Shown here piece by piece: positions 33,057-41,481 of a stretch of DNA of 64,000 nt (position 1 is the first letter of the stretch; each line of letters starts with the position of its first letter). The stretch lies in the NCBI GenBank assembly GCA_049322715.1, contig JBMOQP010000044.1, forward strand, positions 1-64,000. Direction: 5' to 3'. This DNA is from Thiofaba sp049322715 (GTDB lineage Bacteria; Pseudomonadota; Gammaproteobacteria; Halothiobacillales; Halothiobacillaceae). Under the pieces are notes generated by a model. It did no database searches and had not been told where the DNA came from. It worked only from the letters and a program-made list of their open reading frames with translations. A program made the translations under genes and the position numbers.

Positions 33057-33728
33057 TTACTCGCCGACCTTCTTCACGGCGCCGACGGAAACGTCGCCGA
33101 CCACGGCCTTGCCTTTAACGACCGGCGCTTCCTTCATGCAGTCTTTCATGCAGCGGGCGTTCTTCACGTCCGGACGCGGGTCGGTGTAATAGTTGTCCTG
33201 GGCCGGCATCTTGGTCTTCTTGAGGAAGTCCGCGTCGCAAACAGCCTTGTCGTCACCGATGACTTCGGCGATGTACAGGACGTAGCAAGTGGTGGCGTAG
33301 GCCTCGTCGTTGCTCAGGGACTGCGGCGCGAAGAACGGCATCGCACGACGGATGTAGTCGTACAGGGTCGGTGCATGGCCCCACAGGTTGTTGATGCCGC
33401 GGGCGCCGACGGTGTCCTCGTCAGACTTGGCGTGCTTCTGCAGGATTTCCAGCTTGTCGCCCAGCATCTTCGGGTAGCCCTTGGCACCCTCGCCGAACTC
33501 GCCGTGGCACATGGCGCACTTGGCCTGGTAGATCTTCTCGCCGTCAGCGACGGAACCCTTGCCAGCCGGCAGGTTCTCACCGTCGAAGAAGACGCTGATG
33601 TCCCAGTTGACCAGGTCCTTCTCGTCGATCTTGTTGCCGATACCGTCATACGGACCGGCGAAGGCCACGGAAGAAGCAGCGAACAGCGCTGCCACCAGGG
33701 CAGACTTAGAGGTTTTCGATTTGAACAT
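33057..33728 (-). CDS. SoxD-like monohaem cytochrome c
   Basis: 223-residue periplasmic cytochrome c with signal peptide (KSKTSKSALVAALFAASSVAFA) and one haem site CAMCH (71-75). The region KTKMPAQDNY near 175 may give the axial Met. A C-terminal RCMKDCMKE adds a cysteine pair of unknown use. It corresponds to the first haem domain of SoxD, but canonical SoxD has two haems and about 380 residues, so this is a short form. Its ATG overlaps the SoxC gene by 23 bases. Probably takes electrons from the SoxC-like Mo subunit. Confidence 0.85.
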   Translation of the reverse strand: MFKSKTSKSALVAALFAASSVAFAGPYDGIGNKIDEKDLVNWDISVFFDGENLPAGKGSVADGEKIYQAKCAMCHGEFGEGAKGYPKMLGDKLEILQKHAKSDEDTVGARGINNLWGHAPTLYDYIRRAMPFFAPQSLSNDEAYATTCYVLYIAEVIGDDKAVCDADFLKKTKMPAQDNYYTDPRPDVKNARCMKDCMKEAPVVKGKAVVGDVSVGAVKKVGE

Positions 33729-35049
33729 TCTTCACTTCTCCGTTCGCCTCGATCTTCCAGGTCTGGATCGAGTTCTTGTGGTAGATGCTGTTGGTGCCAC
33801 GTTCCTTGCGCAGCTGACGCAGGGTCGGCTGGGTGTAACCGGTTTCGTCGGTCACGCGGCTCATGATCAGGGTTTCCTTGCCATCCCATTCCCACGGCAT
33901 GGTGAAACGGGTCAGGCACTTGGAGAACACCGGCTCAACCAGCTTGGCTTCTTTCCAGGTCTTGCCGCCATCGACGGAAACGTCCACGGCCTTGACCTTG
34001 CCACGGCCGGACCAGGCCAGACCACGCACCTCGTAGGCACCCTTGCCGGAGAGCTTCTTGTCCGGGCACGGGAAGGTCACGACGGAGTTGGCTTCGTTGA
34101 TCAGGGTGAACTGACGGAAGCGGCCGTCCGGCATGCCGTCGGTGTAGTGACGGGTTTCCTGATAGGTGACCAGCGGCTTGTTGGTGAACTTGATGCGACG
34201 CAGGTGCTTGATGGACAGGTTGGCTTCGCAGCCCGGAACCACCAGACGGATCGGGTAGCCGTTCTCCGGACGCAGGGCTTCGCCGTTCTGCGCGTAGGCA
34301 ACGATGACGTCCTTGTAGATCTTGTCGGCATCGGGAATCGGCTTGCCGAACTGATCCTTGGCACCCGGCAGCGGGATGGAGCGCTGCAGCGCGGAACCAT
34401 CGGCGCCTTCGCCGTAGAACCAGGTGGCTTCCTTCTTGACGCCAACGGCCTTCATCAGGTCGAGCAGGCTCACGCCCACCCACTCGGAGCAGGAGATCAT
34501 GCCGTGGGTGAACTGCAGGGAGTCCATCTGGACGCCACGCCATTCCATGCCACCGTTCGCCGGGCACTCCATGAACCATACCCCGGACTTCTGCGGCAGA
34601 CGCTTGAGGTCCTCGATGGTGAAGATCATCGGCTTGTCGACCATGCCGTGGATCACCAGGCGATGGGTGGCCGGATCGATGTCCACGGCGCCGCCGTGAT
34701 AACGCTCGAAGTGCAGGCCAGCCGGGGTGATGATGCCCTCGAGGTCCTGCAGCGGGGTGAAGCTGATGGACGCGATGGTGTCGGGGGTCAGCCACTCGAC
34801 GTTACGGCGTACCACATGGGCTTCGAACTTGGACGGCATGCCGTACGGCACGCTGACCACGCCACGACCCAGCATCTTGTTGGTCGGGGGGATGGCCAGC
34901 GGCTCGGCGGCAGCGCGGCCGGCAGCGGTGCCCGCCAGAACGGCGCCACCGGCTACGGCCACACTCTTGCGGAGAAACGAACGGCGAGCCTCGGAGGCCA
35001 CGGCCTGCTCGTCACCGCTCACCGGCATGGTGATCTTTTCTTCGGACAT
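33706..35049 (-). CDS. soxC: SoxC-like sulfane/sulfite dehydrogenase Mo subunit
   Basis: Periplasmic molybdopterin enzyme of the sulfite oxidase family. Tat signal RRSFLRKS at 22-29 followed by a hydrophobic stretch; the Mo-binding Cys is Cys162 in FMECPANGGMEW. Stretches such as GLHFERYHGGAVDIDPATHRL, RPENGYPIRLVVPGCE and WSGRGKVKAVDVSVDGG match SoxC. 447 residues is normal. In the Sox cycle SoxCD oxidises the outer sulfur of SoxY-bound sulfane; soxXYZAB are not in this window, so sulfite or another substrate is possible. GCAGGAGTG lies close before the start. Confidence 0.9.
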   Translation of the reverse strand: MSEEKITMPVSGDEQAVASEARRSFLRKSVAVAGGAVLAGTAAGRAAAEPLAIPPTNKMLGRGVVSVPYGMPSKFEAHVVRRNVEWLTPDTIASISFTPLQDLEGIITPAGLHFERYHGGAVDIDPATHRLVIHGMVDKPMIFTIEDLKRLPQKSGVWFMECPANGGMEWRGVQMDSLQFTHGMISCSEWVGVSLLDLMKAVGVKKEATWFYGEGADGSALQRSIPLPGAKDQFGKPIPDADKIYKDVIVAYAQNGEALRPENGYPIRLVVPGCEANLSIKHLRRIKFTNKPLVTYQETRHYTDGMPDGRFRQFTLINEANSVVTFPCPDKKLSGKGAYEVRGLAWSGRGKVKAVDVSVDGGKTWKEAKLVEPVFSKCLTRFTMPWEWDGKETLIMSRVTDETGYTQPTLRQLRKERGTNSIYHKNSIQTWKIEANGEVKNVQIENL

Positions 35050-35401
35050 TGCTCACTCCTGCACGTTAGCAATTCTGTGGAGGCGGGTGATCCCGCTTCC
35101 GTCTGCACCCCGGATGCACACTTCCGGGCACGCAGTGCCTGACTTGAGGCGTCAATACTAAGGACACCCACAGCCTAATAGTTTGGCCCGCGACTGAAGT
35201 CATGGGCAAATTGACTCAGCTTATTCAGCATAAGGATGCACACTGACAAGACTGGTTCAATGGCCGCGAACTTTAACTTTTCGTTAAAATATCAGCAATC
35301 ACTAATCTTTTAATGCCTTCAGGCCCGGATTTATCGGGCGATTTCGTCCCGGGGCGGGCATGCGGCATCATGCACGCCAACCGGATTGGAGAGATCGAAC
35401 C
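35050..35401. promoter_or_regulatory. Divergent control region between soxC and moaE
   Basis: No gene is seen in these 352 bases. The middle (about 35150-35320) is clearly more AT-rich than the surroundings (TTTAACTTTTCGTTAAAATATC near 35275), as expected for promoters of both directions. A short hairpin GCCCGGATTTATCGGGC lies at 35323-35339. I could not identify a ModE site. Confidence 0.5.
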
Positions 35402-35854
35402 ATGGTGCGCGTGCAAGTTGAGGACTTCGAACTCGGCGCGGAGATCGCCCGCCTGCGGGCCGGGCAGCGAGATGTCGGCGCGGTAGCCTCCTTCCTCGGC
35501 ACGGTGCGCGACATCAATGACGACAGCCGGATCAGCACGCTCGAACTCGAGCACTATCCCGGCATGACCGAGCGTGCGCTGGAAGAGATCGAGGCGAAGG
35601 CGCGCGCGCGCTGGCCGCTCAACGGCGTGCTGATCATCCACCGCGTCGGCCCGCTCCAGCCCGAGGACCAAATCGTGCTGGTCGCGGTCACGAGCCGGCA
35701 TCGCCACGCCGCCTTCGAGGCCTGCGAGTACATCATGGACTACCTCAAGACCCGCGCGCCGTTCTGGAAGAAGGAGGACACCCCGGACGGCCCCCGCTGG
35801 GTCGATGCGCGCGAGAGCGACTTCGACGCCGCCGCGCGCTGGGGGGATGCCTGA
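35402..35854 (+). CDS. moaE: Molybdopterin synthase catalytic subunit MoaE
   Basis: Large subunit of molybdopterin synthase, which with MoaD converts cPMP to molybdopterin. Motifs FLGTVRD near 33, EHYPGMTERALEEI and the catalytic lysines in FWKKEDTPDG are present; HRVGPL and SRHRHAAFEACEYIMDYLKTRAP are typical. 150 residues. The ATG at 35402 follows GGAGAG; the frame extends to 35360 but lacks family similarity. Followed with no gap by moeA. No moaD is seen beside it. Confidence 0.95.
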   Translation: MVRVQVEDFELGAEIARLRAGQRDVGAVASFLGTVRDINDDSRISTLELEHYPGMTERALEEIEAKARARWPLNGVLIIHRVGPLQPEDQIVLVAVTSRHRHAAFEACEYIMDYLKTRAPFWKKEDTPDGPRWVDARESDFDAAARWGDA

Positions 35855-37051
35855 ATGCTGGACTTCGCCAGCGCCCGCGCCCTGCTGATCGAGGCGGCGC
35901 ACCCGATCGAGCGCCGCGCGACGCTGCCGATCGAGGCCTGTCTTGGCCGTGTCCTGGCCGGTGACGCCCGCGCCCTGAGTGACTCCCCGCCGACCGACGT
36001 CAGCACCCTGGACGGCTACGCCATCGCCACCCGCGACCTCGCCCAGGCGGGCGAGACGCGCCTGCAGGTCGCCCAGCGCATCGCCGCTGGCCAAACTGGC
36101 ATGCCACTGCAGCCGGGCGAGGCTGCGCGCATCTTCACCGGCGCAAGCCTCCCCCCAGGAGCCGACGCCATCATCGCCCAGGAGGCCACCCGGCGCGAGG
36201 ACGAAGACGTCATCTTCAATTATCGCCCGGCCCCGTTCGAGGACGTGCGCCGGCAGGGCGCCGATTTTCGCGCGGGCGACGTGCTGGTTCATGCCGGCAC
36301 CCGCCTGGGCCCCGCCCACCTCGGCCTCGCTGCCTCGGGCGGCCTTGCCACCCTGGAGGTGCGCGACCGGCTGCGGGTGGCCCTGCTGACCACCGGCGAC
36401 GAGGTGATCCCGCCCGGCCAGCCGCTCGCCCCCGGCCACATCTACAATGCCAACGCCCCGATGCTGCGCGGGCTGCTCGAGGGGCTAGGCTGCACCATCA
36501 GCCACGCTGCCCATCTGCCGGACGACCTCAAGGCCACCCGCGCGATCCTGGAGCGCCTCGCAGGGGAGTGCGACGCCATCCTTACCTCAGGCGGGGTGTC
36601 GGTCGGCGAGGAGGACCACGTCAAGGCCGCCGTCGAATCGCTCGGCGCCCTCGACCTGTGGAAGGTGCGCATGAAACCGGGCAAGCCACTCGCCTTCGGG
36701 CGGGTAGCAGGCACGCCGTTCATCGGCCTGCCCGGCAACCCTGTGTCCGGCTTCGCCACCTTCCTGTTGTTCGCCCGCCCCTTCCTGCTCGCCCGCATGG
36801 GCGCCAGCGTGCCGCCTTTGCGCTCCCTCCGGCTGCCCGCCGCCTTTGCCCGCCCCGTCGCATCCGACCGGCGCGAGTTCGCCCGCGCGCGTATCGGCGC
36901 CGACCAGCGCGTCGAGCTGTACGTCAACCAGGGCTCCGGCATCCTCAGTTCGCTCGCCTGGGCTGACGCACTCGCCGAGATCCCCGAACACGCCACCGTC
37001 GCCCCCGGCGACCTCGTCAATGTCCACCTTCTCGCGGAGCTGCTCGCATGA
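35855..37051 (+). CDS. moeA: Molybdopterin molybdenumtransferase MoeA
   Basis: Inserts molybdate into adenylylated molybdopterin. Conserved parts: STLDGYAI (about 50; SAMDGYAV is usual), FTGASLPPGADAII, TGDEV near 178, SGGVSVGEEDHV and KPGKPLAFG, and LPGNPVSGFATF. 398 residues is normal. The ATG follows the moaE stop directly, and its stop overlaps the moaC start by four bases, so moaE-moeA-moaC form one operon. Mo or W cannot be told apart from the sequence. Confidence 0.95.
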   Translation: MLDFASARALLIEAAHPIERRATLPIEACLGRVLAGDARALSDSPPTDVSTLDGYAIATRDLAQAGETRLQVAQRIAAGQTGMPLQPGEAARIFTGASLPPGADAIIAQEATRREDEDVIFNYRPAPFEDVRRQGADFRAGDVLVHAGTRLGPAHLGLAASGGLATLEVRDRLRVALLTTGDEVIPPGQPLAPGHIYNANAPMLRGLLEGLGCTISHAAHLPDDLKATRAILERLAGECDAILTSGGVSVGEEDHVKAAVESLGALDLWKVRMKPGKPLAFGRVAGTPFIGLPGNPVSGFATFLLFARPFLLARMGASVPPLRSLRLPAAFARPVASDRREFARARIGADQRVELYVNQGSGILSSLAWADALAEIPEHATVAPGDLVNVHLLAELLA

Positions 37052-37569
37052 GTGAACCGGTATCCAACGTCCTGACCCACATCGACGAAACCGGCGCCGC
37101 GCGCATGGTGGACGTGGGCGACAAGGCCGAAACCCGCCGCGAGGCGACCGCCCAGGCGATCGTGCGCATGCGGCCGGAGACCCTCGCCCTGATCGTCGAG
37201 GGCAAGCACAAGAAGGGCGACGTGCTGGCCGTGGCGCGCATCGCCGGGATCATGGCCGCCAAGCGCACGCCGGACCTGATCCCGCTCTGCCACCCCCTGC
37301 TCCTGACCAAGGTCGAGGTCACTCTCGAACCGATGACGGAGGAAAACAGCATCTACATCACCGCCACCTGCGCCCTCAAGGGCCAGACCGGGGTGGAGAT
37401 GGAGGCCCTCACCGCCGCCAGCGTGGCTGCGCTGACCATCTACGACATGTGCAAGGCGGTCGACCGCGGCATGGTCATCGACCGCATCGGCATCCTGGAG
37501 AAGAAGGGCGGCAAGAGCGGCCACTGGCAGATGATGCCCGAGCAGGGGCTGGCCCGGATCGGCGACTGA
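37048..37569 (+). CDS. moaC: Cyclic pyranopterin monophosphate synthase MoaC
   Basis: Acts with MoaA in the first step of molybdopterin synthesis, turning the GTP-derived intermediate into cPMP. Motifs ARMVDVGDKAETRREA, LIPLCHPL, LKGQTGVEMEALTA and DMCKAVDRGM are typical. 173 residues, slightly longer than average at the C-terminus. The start overlaps moeA by four bases (ATGA). Element C follows and separates it from moaA. Confidence 0.96.
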   Translation: MSEPVSNVLTHIDETGAARMVDVGDKAETRREATAQAIVRMRPETLALIVEGKHKKGDVLAVARIAGIMAAKRTPDLIPLCHPLLLTKVEVTLEPMTEENSIYITATCALKGQTGVEMEALTAASVAALTIYDMCKAVDRGMVIDRIGILEKKGGKSGHWQMMPEQGLARIGD

Positions 37570-37587
37570 TCAGCGCCCCCTTCAGAT

Positions 37588-37747
37588 GGTTTCAAAAGGG
37601 CTTCCCTGCCCTTTTGAAACTCGACTCGTCGCGGTACACGCCCGCGACGATCTCCGAAGATCAATCACTTATCGTGATTGATCTTCGCGCAAGCCATCCA
37701 TGGCTTGCTCCTTCAGGCTGTTTCAAAAGTCTTTGAAACAGCCTGCC
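37588..37747. repeat. Compound hairpin element C
   Basis: Five hairpins in order: 37590-37619 (stem TTTCAAAAGGGC), 37627-37649 (stem CGTCGCG, loop GTACACGC), 37656-37686 (13-bp stem, loop TTATC), 37689-37708 (GCAAGCCATCCATGGCTTGC) and 37714-37745 (14-bp stem CAGGCTGTTTCAAA). Element H at 60871-61026 has the same five modules in the same order, with paired changes in the stems. It lies between moaC and moaA and has no coding sequence. Confidence 0.82.
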
Positions 37748-37954
37748 TTTGCCTTGACGCTCATTTTGGGTTAGCGTTATGTACATTCGGAAACAACGCA
37801 TCCTGCCGGCGGCCATGATCTGCACACCCATCCACCGGATGGTTCATGGCCTCCCCCGCCCATCCAACACTCCCATAAGGACAGTTAATCAGTCATCGTA
37901 AATTAGATTTTTACAATATAGTCAGGCTTCGCCTATCGTTATGTTCGATCAAAC
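37748..37954 (+). promoter_or_regulatory. Leader region of moaA with two-tier hairpin
   Basis: A gap of 207 bases between element C and moaA. GGCCATGA at 37811-37818 pairs with TCATGGCC at 37844-37851, and inside it CCATCC (37828-37833) pairs with GGATGG (37837-37842). A possible promoter, TTGACG at 37754 with a TATGTA-like box near 37778, would put this structure in the leader RNA. The stretch from 37885 is AT-rich (TTAGATTTTTACAATATAG). It might be a cofactor-responsive leader, but I cannot match it to the known Moco motif. Confidence 0.4.
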
Positions 37955-38977
37955 ATGACGAGATCCCGGTCCGTGGCTAACCTGATTGACCCCTTTGGTC
38001 GCAAGATCGAATACCTGCGTCTGTCGGTCACGGATCGCTGCGACCTGCGCTGCTTCTACTGCATGCCGGAAGGCTTCAAGGACTTCGAGGAGCCAGCCCA
38101 TTGGCTGACCTTCGACGAGATCGAGCGCGTCGTCGGCGTCATGCAGGAGATGGGCCTCAGGCGCGTCCGCATCACCGGCGGGGAGCCGCTGGTGCGCAAG
38201 GACGTCGACGCCCTCGCCCGCCGCCTCAAACAGGGCGCCGGCATCGCGGATCTCTCTCTTTCGACCAACGCCACCCAGCTGGCCAGGCATGCCCGCGCCC
38301 TGCGCGAAGGCGGCGTCGACCGCCTCAACATCAGCCTCGACACCCTTCGCCCCGAGCGATTCAAGGACATCACCCAGGGGCGCCTGGACAAGGTCCTGGA
38401 CGGCATCCTCACCGCCAAGGCGGAGGGGTTTTCGCCGATCAAGATCAACATGGTGGCGATGAAGGGAGTGAACGACGACGAGATCGGCGACATGCTCGAG
38501 TTCTGCGTCGAGCACGGCTTCACCCTGCGCCTGATCGAAACCATGCCGATGGGCGACACCGGACGCTCGGCCACCGACCACTACCTCGACCTGCAGGTGG
38601 CGAAGAAGCAGCTGGCCGAACGCTTCGAGCTCATCCCCACCATCGATGGCTCCATCGACGGCGGGCTCATCCTCGGCGGCGGCCCGGCGCGCTACATGCG
38701 CGTGGCCGGCACCGACACCCACATCGGCTTCATCACGCCGATCTCCCAGCACTTCTGCGAGACATGCAACCGGGTACGCCTGTCGGTCGACGGCACCCTC
38801 TACATGTGCCTCGGGCAGGAACACAACTATCCGCTGCGCGACCTGCTGCGCCGCGGCATCCCGGACGACGAGCTGAAGGAAGCCCTGATCGCCGCCATCG
38901 GCCTCAAGCCGGAGCGCCATGAATTCCGCGAAGAACCGACCAAGATCGTCCGCTTCATGTCGATGACCGGCGGCTAA
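37955..38977 (+). CDS. moaA: GTP 3',8-cyclase MoaA
   Basis: Radical SAM enzyme of the first step of molybdenum cofactor synthesis. The N-terminal cluster is CDLRCFYC (with the CxxxCxxC order), and the C-terminal cluster is FCETCNRVRLS plus a Cys in YMCLG. RITGGEPLVRKD, STNATQL and LNISLDTL are typical; the protein ends in GG, which is needed for activity. 340 residues. It is separated from moaE-moeA-moaC by element C and its own leader, so it may be regulated on its own. Confidence 0.96.
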   Translation: MTRSRSVANLIDPFGRKIEYLRLSVTDRCDLRCFYCMPEGFKDFEEPAHWLTFDEIERVVGVMQEMGLRRVRITGGEPLVRKDVDALARRLKQGAGIADLSLSTNATQLARHARALREGGVDRLNISLDTLRPERFKDITQGRLDKVLDGILTAKAEGFSPIKINMVAMKGVNDDEIGDMLEFCVEHGFTLRLIETMPMGDTGRSATDHYLDLQVAKKQLAERFELIPTIDGSIDGGLILGGGPARYMRVAGTDTHIGFITPISQHFCETCNRVRLSVDGTLYMCLGQEHNYPLRDLLRRGIPDDELKEALIAAIGLKPERHEFREEPTKIVRFMSMTGG

Positions 38978-39081
38978 GACCTCCGCCTCGCCCGCTCTCC
39001 TTCGCGCCTCGAACCGACTTGCACAGGTGATTTGCACCGATTAAATTAGGCTCGGCTAAATAATTAAGTAGTCTCGACTTC

Positions 39082-39861
39082 ATGAGATCAACTTCCATCC
39101 TGGGCATCATCCTTATGACCCTCCCCCTCCCCTTGCCGGCCCGGGAGCCGATCAGCACGGATCGCCCCGATTTCGTCGAATCCAGCCTGGTCGTCGGCGA
39201 TGGCATGACCCAGGTCGAAACGAGCGTCGCCTGCGAACGCGCCGAAGCGGGCAGCCATCTGTGGAACACCCCGACTTTGCTCAGAATGGGGATCAATGAC
39301 GCACTTGAACTGCGCCTCGAGACCGAAGGCGTCGTCAGCGCACAGGATGGGGCTTCACCCGCTTTCGCCGAGGCAGGCGTCGCGGATGTTTCGCTGGGCG
39401 TGAAATGGCACCACCAGGATGGCGGCAAAACCGGATCGTGGCGCCCCTCCTCGGCCTGGCTGCTGCACGTCGACCTGCCGACAGGCGGCAGCCCCTATCG
39501 GAGCGAGCATGCCACCCCCTCGCTACGCTGGGTGGCGGAATGGCAGCTCGCGGAAGGCTGGTCAATCGGCGTCATGCCCGGGCTGGCCTGGACCGACGAC
39601 GGAGGGCGCGGGCGCACGGCGAAAGGCATCTTCGGCCTGGCGGTCGGCAGGGAAATCACCTCGAACCTGCGCGGTTTCGCCGAACTGGCCGTGCCGGAAA
39701 TCGCACGAAACGACGACGGTGGCACGGTGGCAAGCCTCAACACCGGACTTGCCTGGAGATTAGGCCCGGATACCCAGCTCGATGCGGCCATCGGCCTAGG
39801 GCTGAATGGAAACAGCCCGGAATCCGCGGTCACGATCGGCCTGTCTCACCGTTTTCGCTGA
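39082..39861 (+). CDS. Predicted outer-membrane beta-barrel protein (Phenol_MetA_deg-like)
   Basis: 259 residues with a signal peptide (MRSTSILGIILMTLPLPLPA) and many short amphipathic strands, starting STDRPDFVESSLVVGDGMTQVETS, the opening typical of the MetA-pathway transporter-like family, and ending in Phe-Arg (GLSHRFR) as barrel proteins often do. Probably an outer-membrane channel or structural protein; substrate unknown. AT-rich sequence just upstream (about 39040-39070) may hold its promoter. It is convergent with the protoporphyrinogen oxidase gene, 14 bases apart. Confidence 0.75.
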   Translation: MRSTSILGIILMTLPLPLPAREPISTDRPDFVESSLVVGDGMTQVETSVACERAEAGSHLWNTPTLLRMGINDALELRLETEGVVSAQDGASPAFAEAGVADVSLGVKWHHQDGGKTGSWRPSSAWLLHVDLPTGGSPYRSEHATPSLRWVAEWQLAEGWSIGVMPGLAWTDDGGRGRTAKGIFGLAVGREITSNLRGFAELAVPEIARNDDGGTVASLNTGLAWRLGPDTQLDAAIGLGLNGNSPESAVTIGLSHRFR

Positions 39862-39875
39862 CCCCGGAGGCGGGC

Positions 39876-41234
39876 TTACCCGCCCATCCGCTCCGCCAGC
39901 GCCCAGCCGTTCCGGATGCAGTCCGAAACCGCCACCCCATCCCGCCAGTTCGCCCGCGTCCAGAGCCCAGGCAGGCCAGCCAGCGCCTCGTCCAGCGCGG
40001 CAACGCGCTCGAGGTGTCCCAGTTCGTACTGCGGGATGGCACGCGGCCAGCGGCTGATATGCGTCATCACGGGCGGGGCACGGAAGCCGAGGATGGGGCC
40101 GAGGTCATCCAGCACGCGCTCGATCACTCGCGCATCGCCCCAGTCGCCGACCTCCTCGTGACGGCGCCCGCCGATGAAGGCGGTAAGCACGGCATGCCCA
40201 TCCGGCACCCGCCCCTCGAACAGGGTGCTGGAAAACAGCGCCCCGAGGGTGGTGCGGCGCTCCTTCGAGGGGATCAGCACGCCGAAGCCGTCCAGGGGAT
40301 GGGCGACGTCCTCGCGGCGAAAGCCAAGCGCCACCGAGGCCACCGGCGGATAGGGGATCTCGCGCAGGGCATTCACAGCTTCGCCGACATGCGGTTCCAG
40401 CAGGTCCGCCACGACAGCCGAAGGCAGGGCGAGCACCAGACTGCGCGCGCCGAACGTCCCGCGCGGCGTTTCCACCTGCCAGCCGCCATCCACCTGCCGG
40501 ATGGCCTGGGCGGGAGTCGAAAGAAAAAGACTCTCGCCCAATGCGGCGGCCAGGGCATCGACCAGCTGGCCGAGCCCCCGCTCGAACGACAGCATCCGGC
40601 CGACCGGTCCGGTCTCGACCTGGGCCTTGCGCGCGGCCCAGGCCTTCTTCAGCGCCCCCCTGAGCAGCGAACCGTGCTCGCGCTCCAAGGCATAGACCCG
40701 GGCCGTCGCTGCGCGCACCGAAAGCCGCTCGGGGTCGCCCGCATACACCCCGGACACGAACGGGTCGATCGCCCAGTCGAGGAACTCCTGACCAAGCCTG
40801 CGACGGACGAACCCGGCCACGCTCTCCTCGTGGTCCGCCGGCTTGATGAATGGCTCGGCGAGCAAGCGCAGCTTGCCCCTGAAGGAGAACAGCCGCGTGG
40901 TCAGGAAGGCCGGCGGCGAGCCAGGCAGCGGTACGGCCCGACCATCGCGCACAACAAAGCGCCGCTTCGCCTCGCGGTTGGCCTCGCGCACGACCTCGCG
41001 CAGGCCAAGCCCGTCGATGAGCTGGCGAATCGCCGGATGGTTGTCGAGCAGGGTGTTCGGGCCCGCCTCGAGCAGATACCCATCGCGTGCGAGCGTCATC
41101 ACATTGCCACCCGCCCGCGGCGCGGCCTCGATCACCGCGACCTCGCCCCCCCGCTCGCGCAGGAAAAAGGCGGCGGCAAGGCCGGACACGCCCGCACCGA
41201 TCACCAGCGTCTCAACATCCCTACCCATGCCCAT
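39876..41234 (-). CDS. hemG: Protoporphyrinogen/coproporphyrinogen oxidase, HemY type
   Basis: FAD enzyme of late haem synthesis. Dinucleotide motif TLVIGAGVSGLAAAFFLRE at the N-terminus, then APRAGGNVMT and AGPNTLL; FVSGVYAGDPERLSVRAA is a family signature, and the C-terminus (GLPGLWTRANWRDGVAVSDC) closes the FAD site. 452 residues. A second ATG at 41228 is as likely as 41234. It is the oxygen-dependent HemY-like form (named hemG or hemY in different systems). Element D starts about 20 bases upstream. Confidence 0.9.
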   Translation of the reverse strand: MGMGRDVETLVIGAGVSGLAAAFFLRERGGEVAVIEAAPRAGGNVMTLARDGYLLEAGPNTLLDNHPAIRQLIDGLGLREVVREANREAKRRFVVRDGRAVPLPGSPPAFLTTRLFSFRGKLRLLAEPFIKPADHEESVAGFVRRRLGQEFLDWAIDPFVSGVYAGDPERLSVRAATARVYALEREHGSLLRGALKKAWAARKAQVETGPVGRMLSFERGLGQLVDALAAALGESLFLSTPAQAIRQVDGGWQVETPRGTFGARSLVLALPSAVVADLLEPHVGEAVNALREIPYPPVASVALGFRREDVAHPLDGFGVLIPSKERRTTLGALFSSTLFEGRVPDGHAVLTAFIGGRRHEEVGDWGDARVIERVLDDLGPILGFRAPPVMTHISRWPRAIPQYELGHLERVAALDEALAGLPGLWTRANWRDGVAVSDCIRNGWALAERMGG

Positions 41235-41252
41235 ACCCTCTGAAGGTCAATG

Positions 41253-41481
41253 CTGAAGGGCGCCTCGAAAAACCTTTCGAGGCGCCCGTGCGCCACAGGG
41301 ATGTGGCGCCGCGCAATCGCGCAAGCGATTGAAAGCGCACGTTCGGCGCGGGTTTCCCGCGACGAACGTCCTGCCGCGAAGTCAATTCGCGGCGGCCTCC
41401 GCCCATCAACGACCGATGTCGTTGATGGGCGTTGGGGCTTCCTGCCCCACGCGGTAAGCGCCGAATTGTTCAGCGCTTACC
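41253..41481. repeat. Compound hairpin element D
   Basis: Begins with the same module as element B (stem GGCGCCTCGAAA), then GCGCCACAGGGATGTGGCGC and CGCAATCGCGCAAGCGATTG. A CCGCGAAGTCAATTCGCGG hairpin follows near 41373-41392, then a CATCAACGAC stem near 41404-41428, TGGGGCTTCCTGCCCCA near 41432-41448, and 41453-41481 (stem GGTAAGCGC). It spans the gap between hemG and the DMT transporter and includes the latter's stop codon at 41470-41472. Confidence 0.78.

Noticed and set aside
37748..37954. Known Moco riboswitch before moaA
   Set aside because: There is a strong hairpin, but I could not match the conserved Moco motif segments, so it is reported only as a structured leader.
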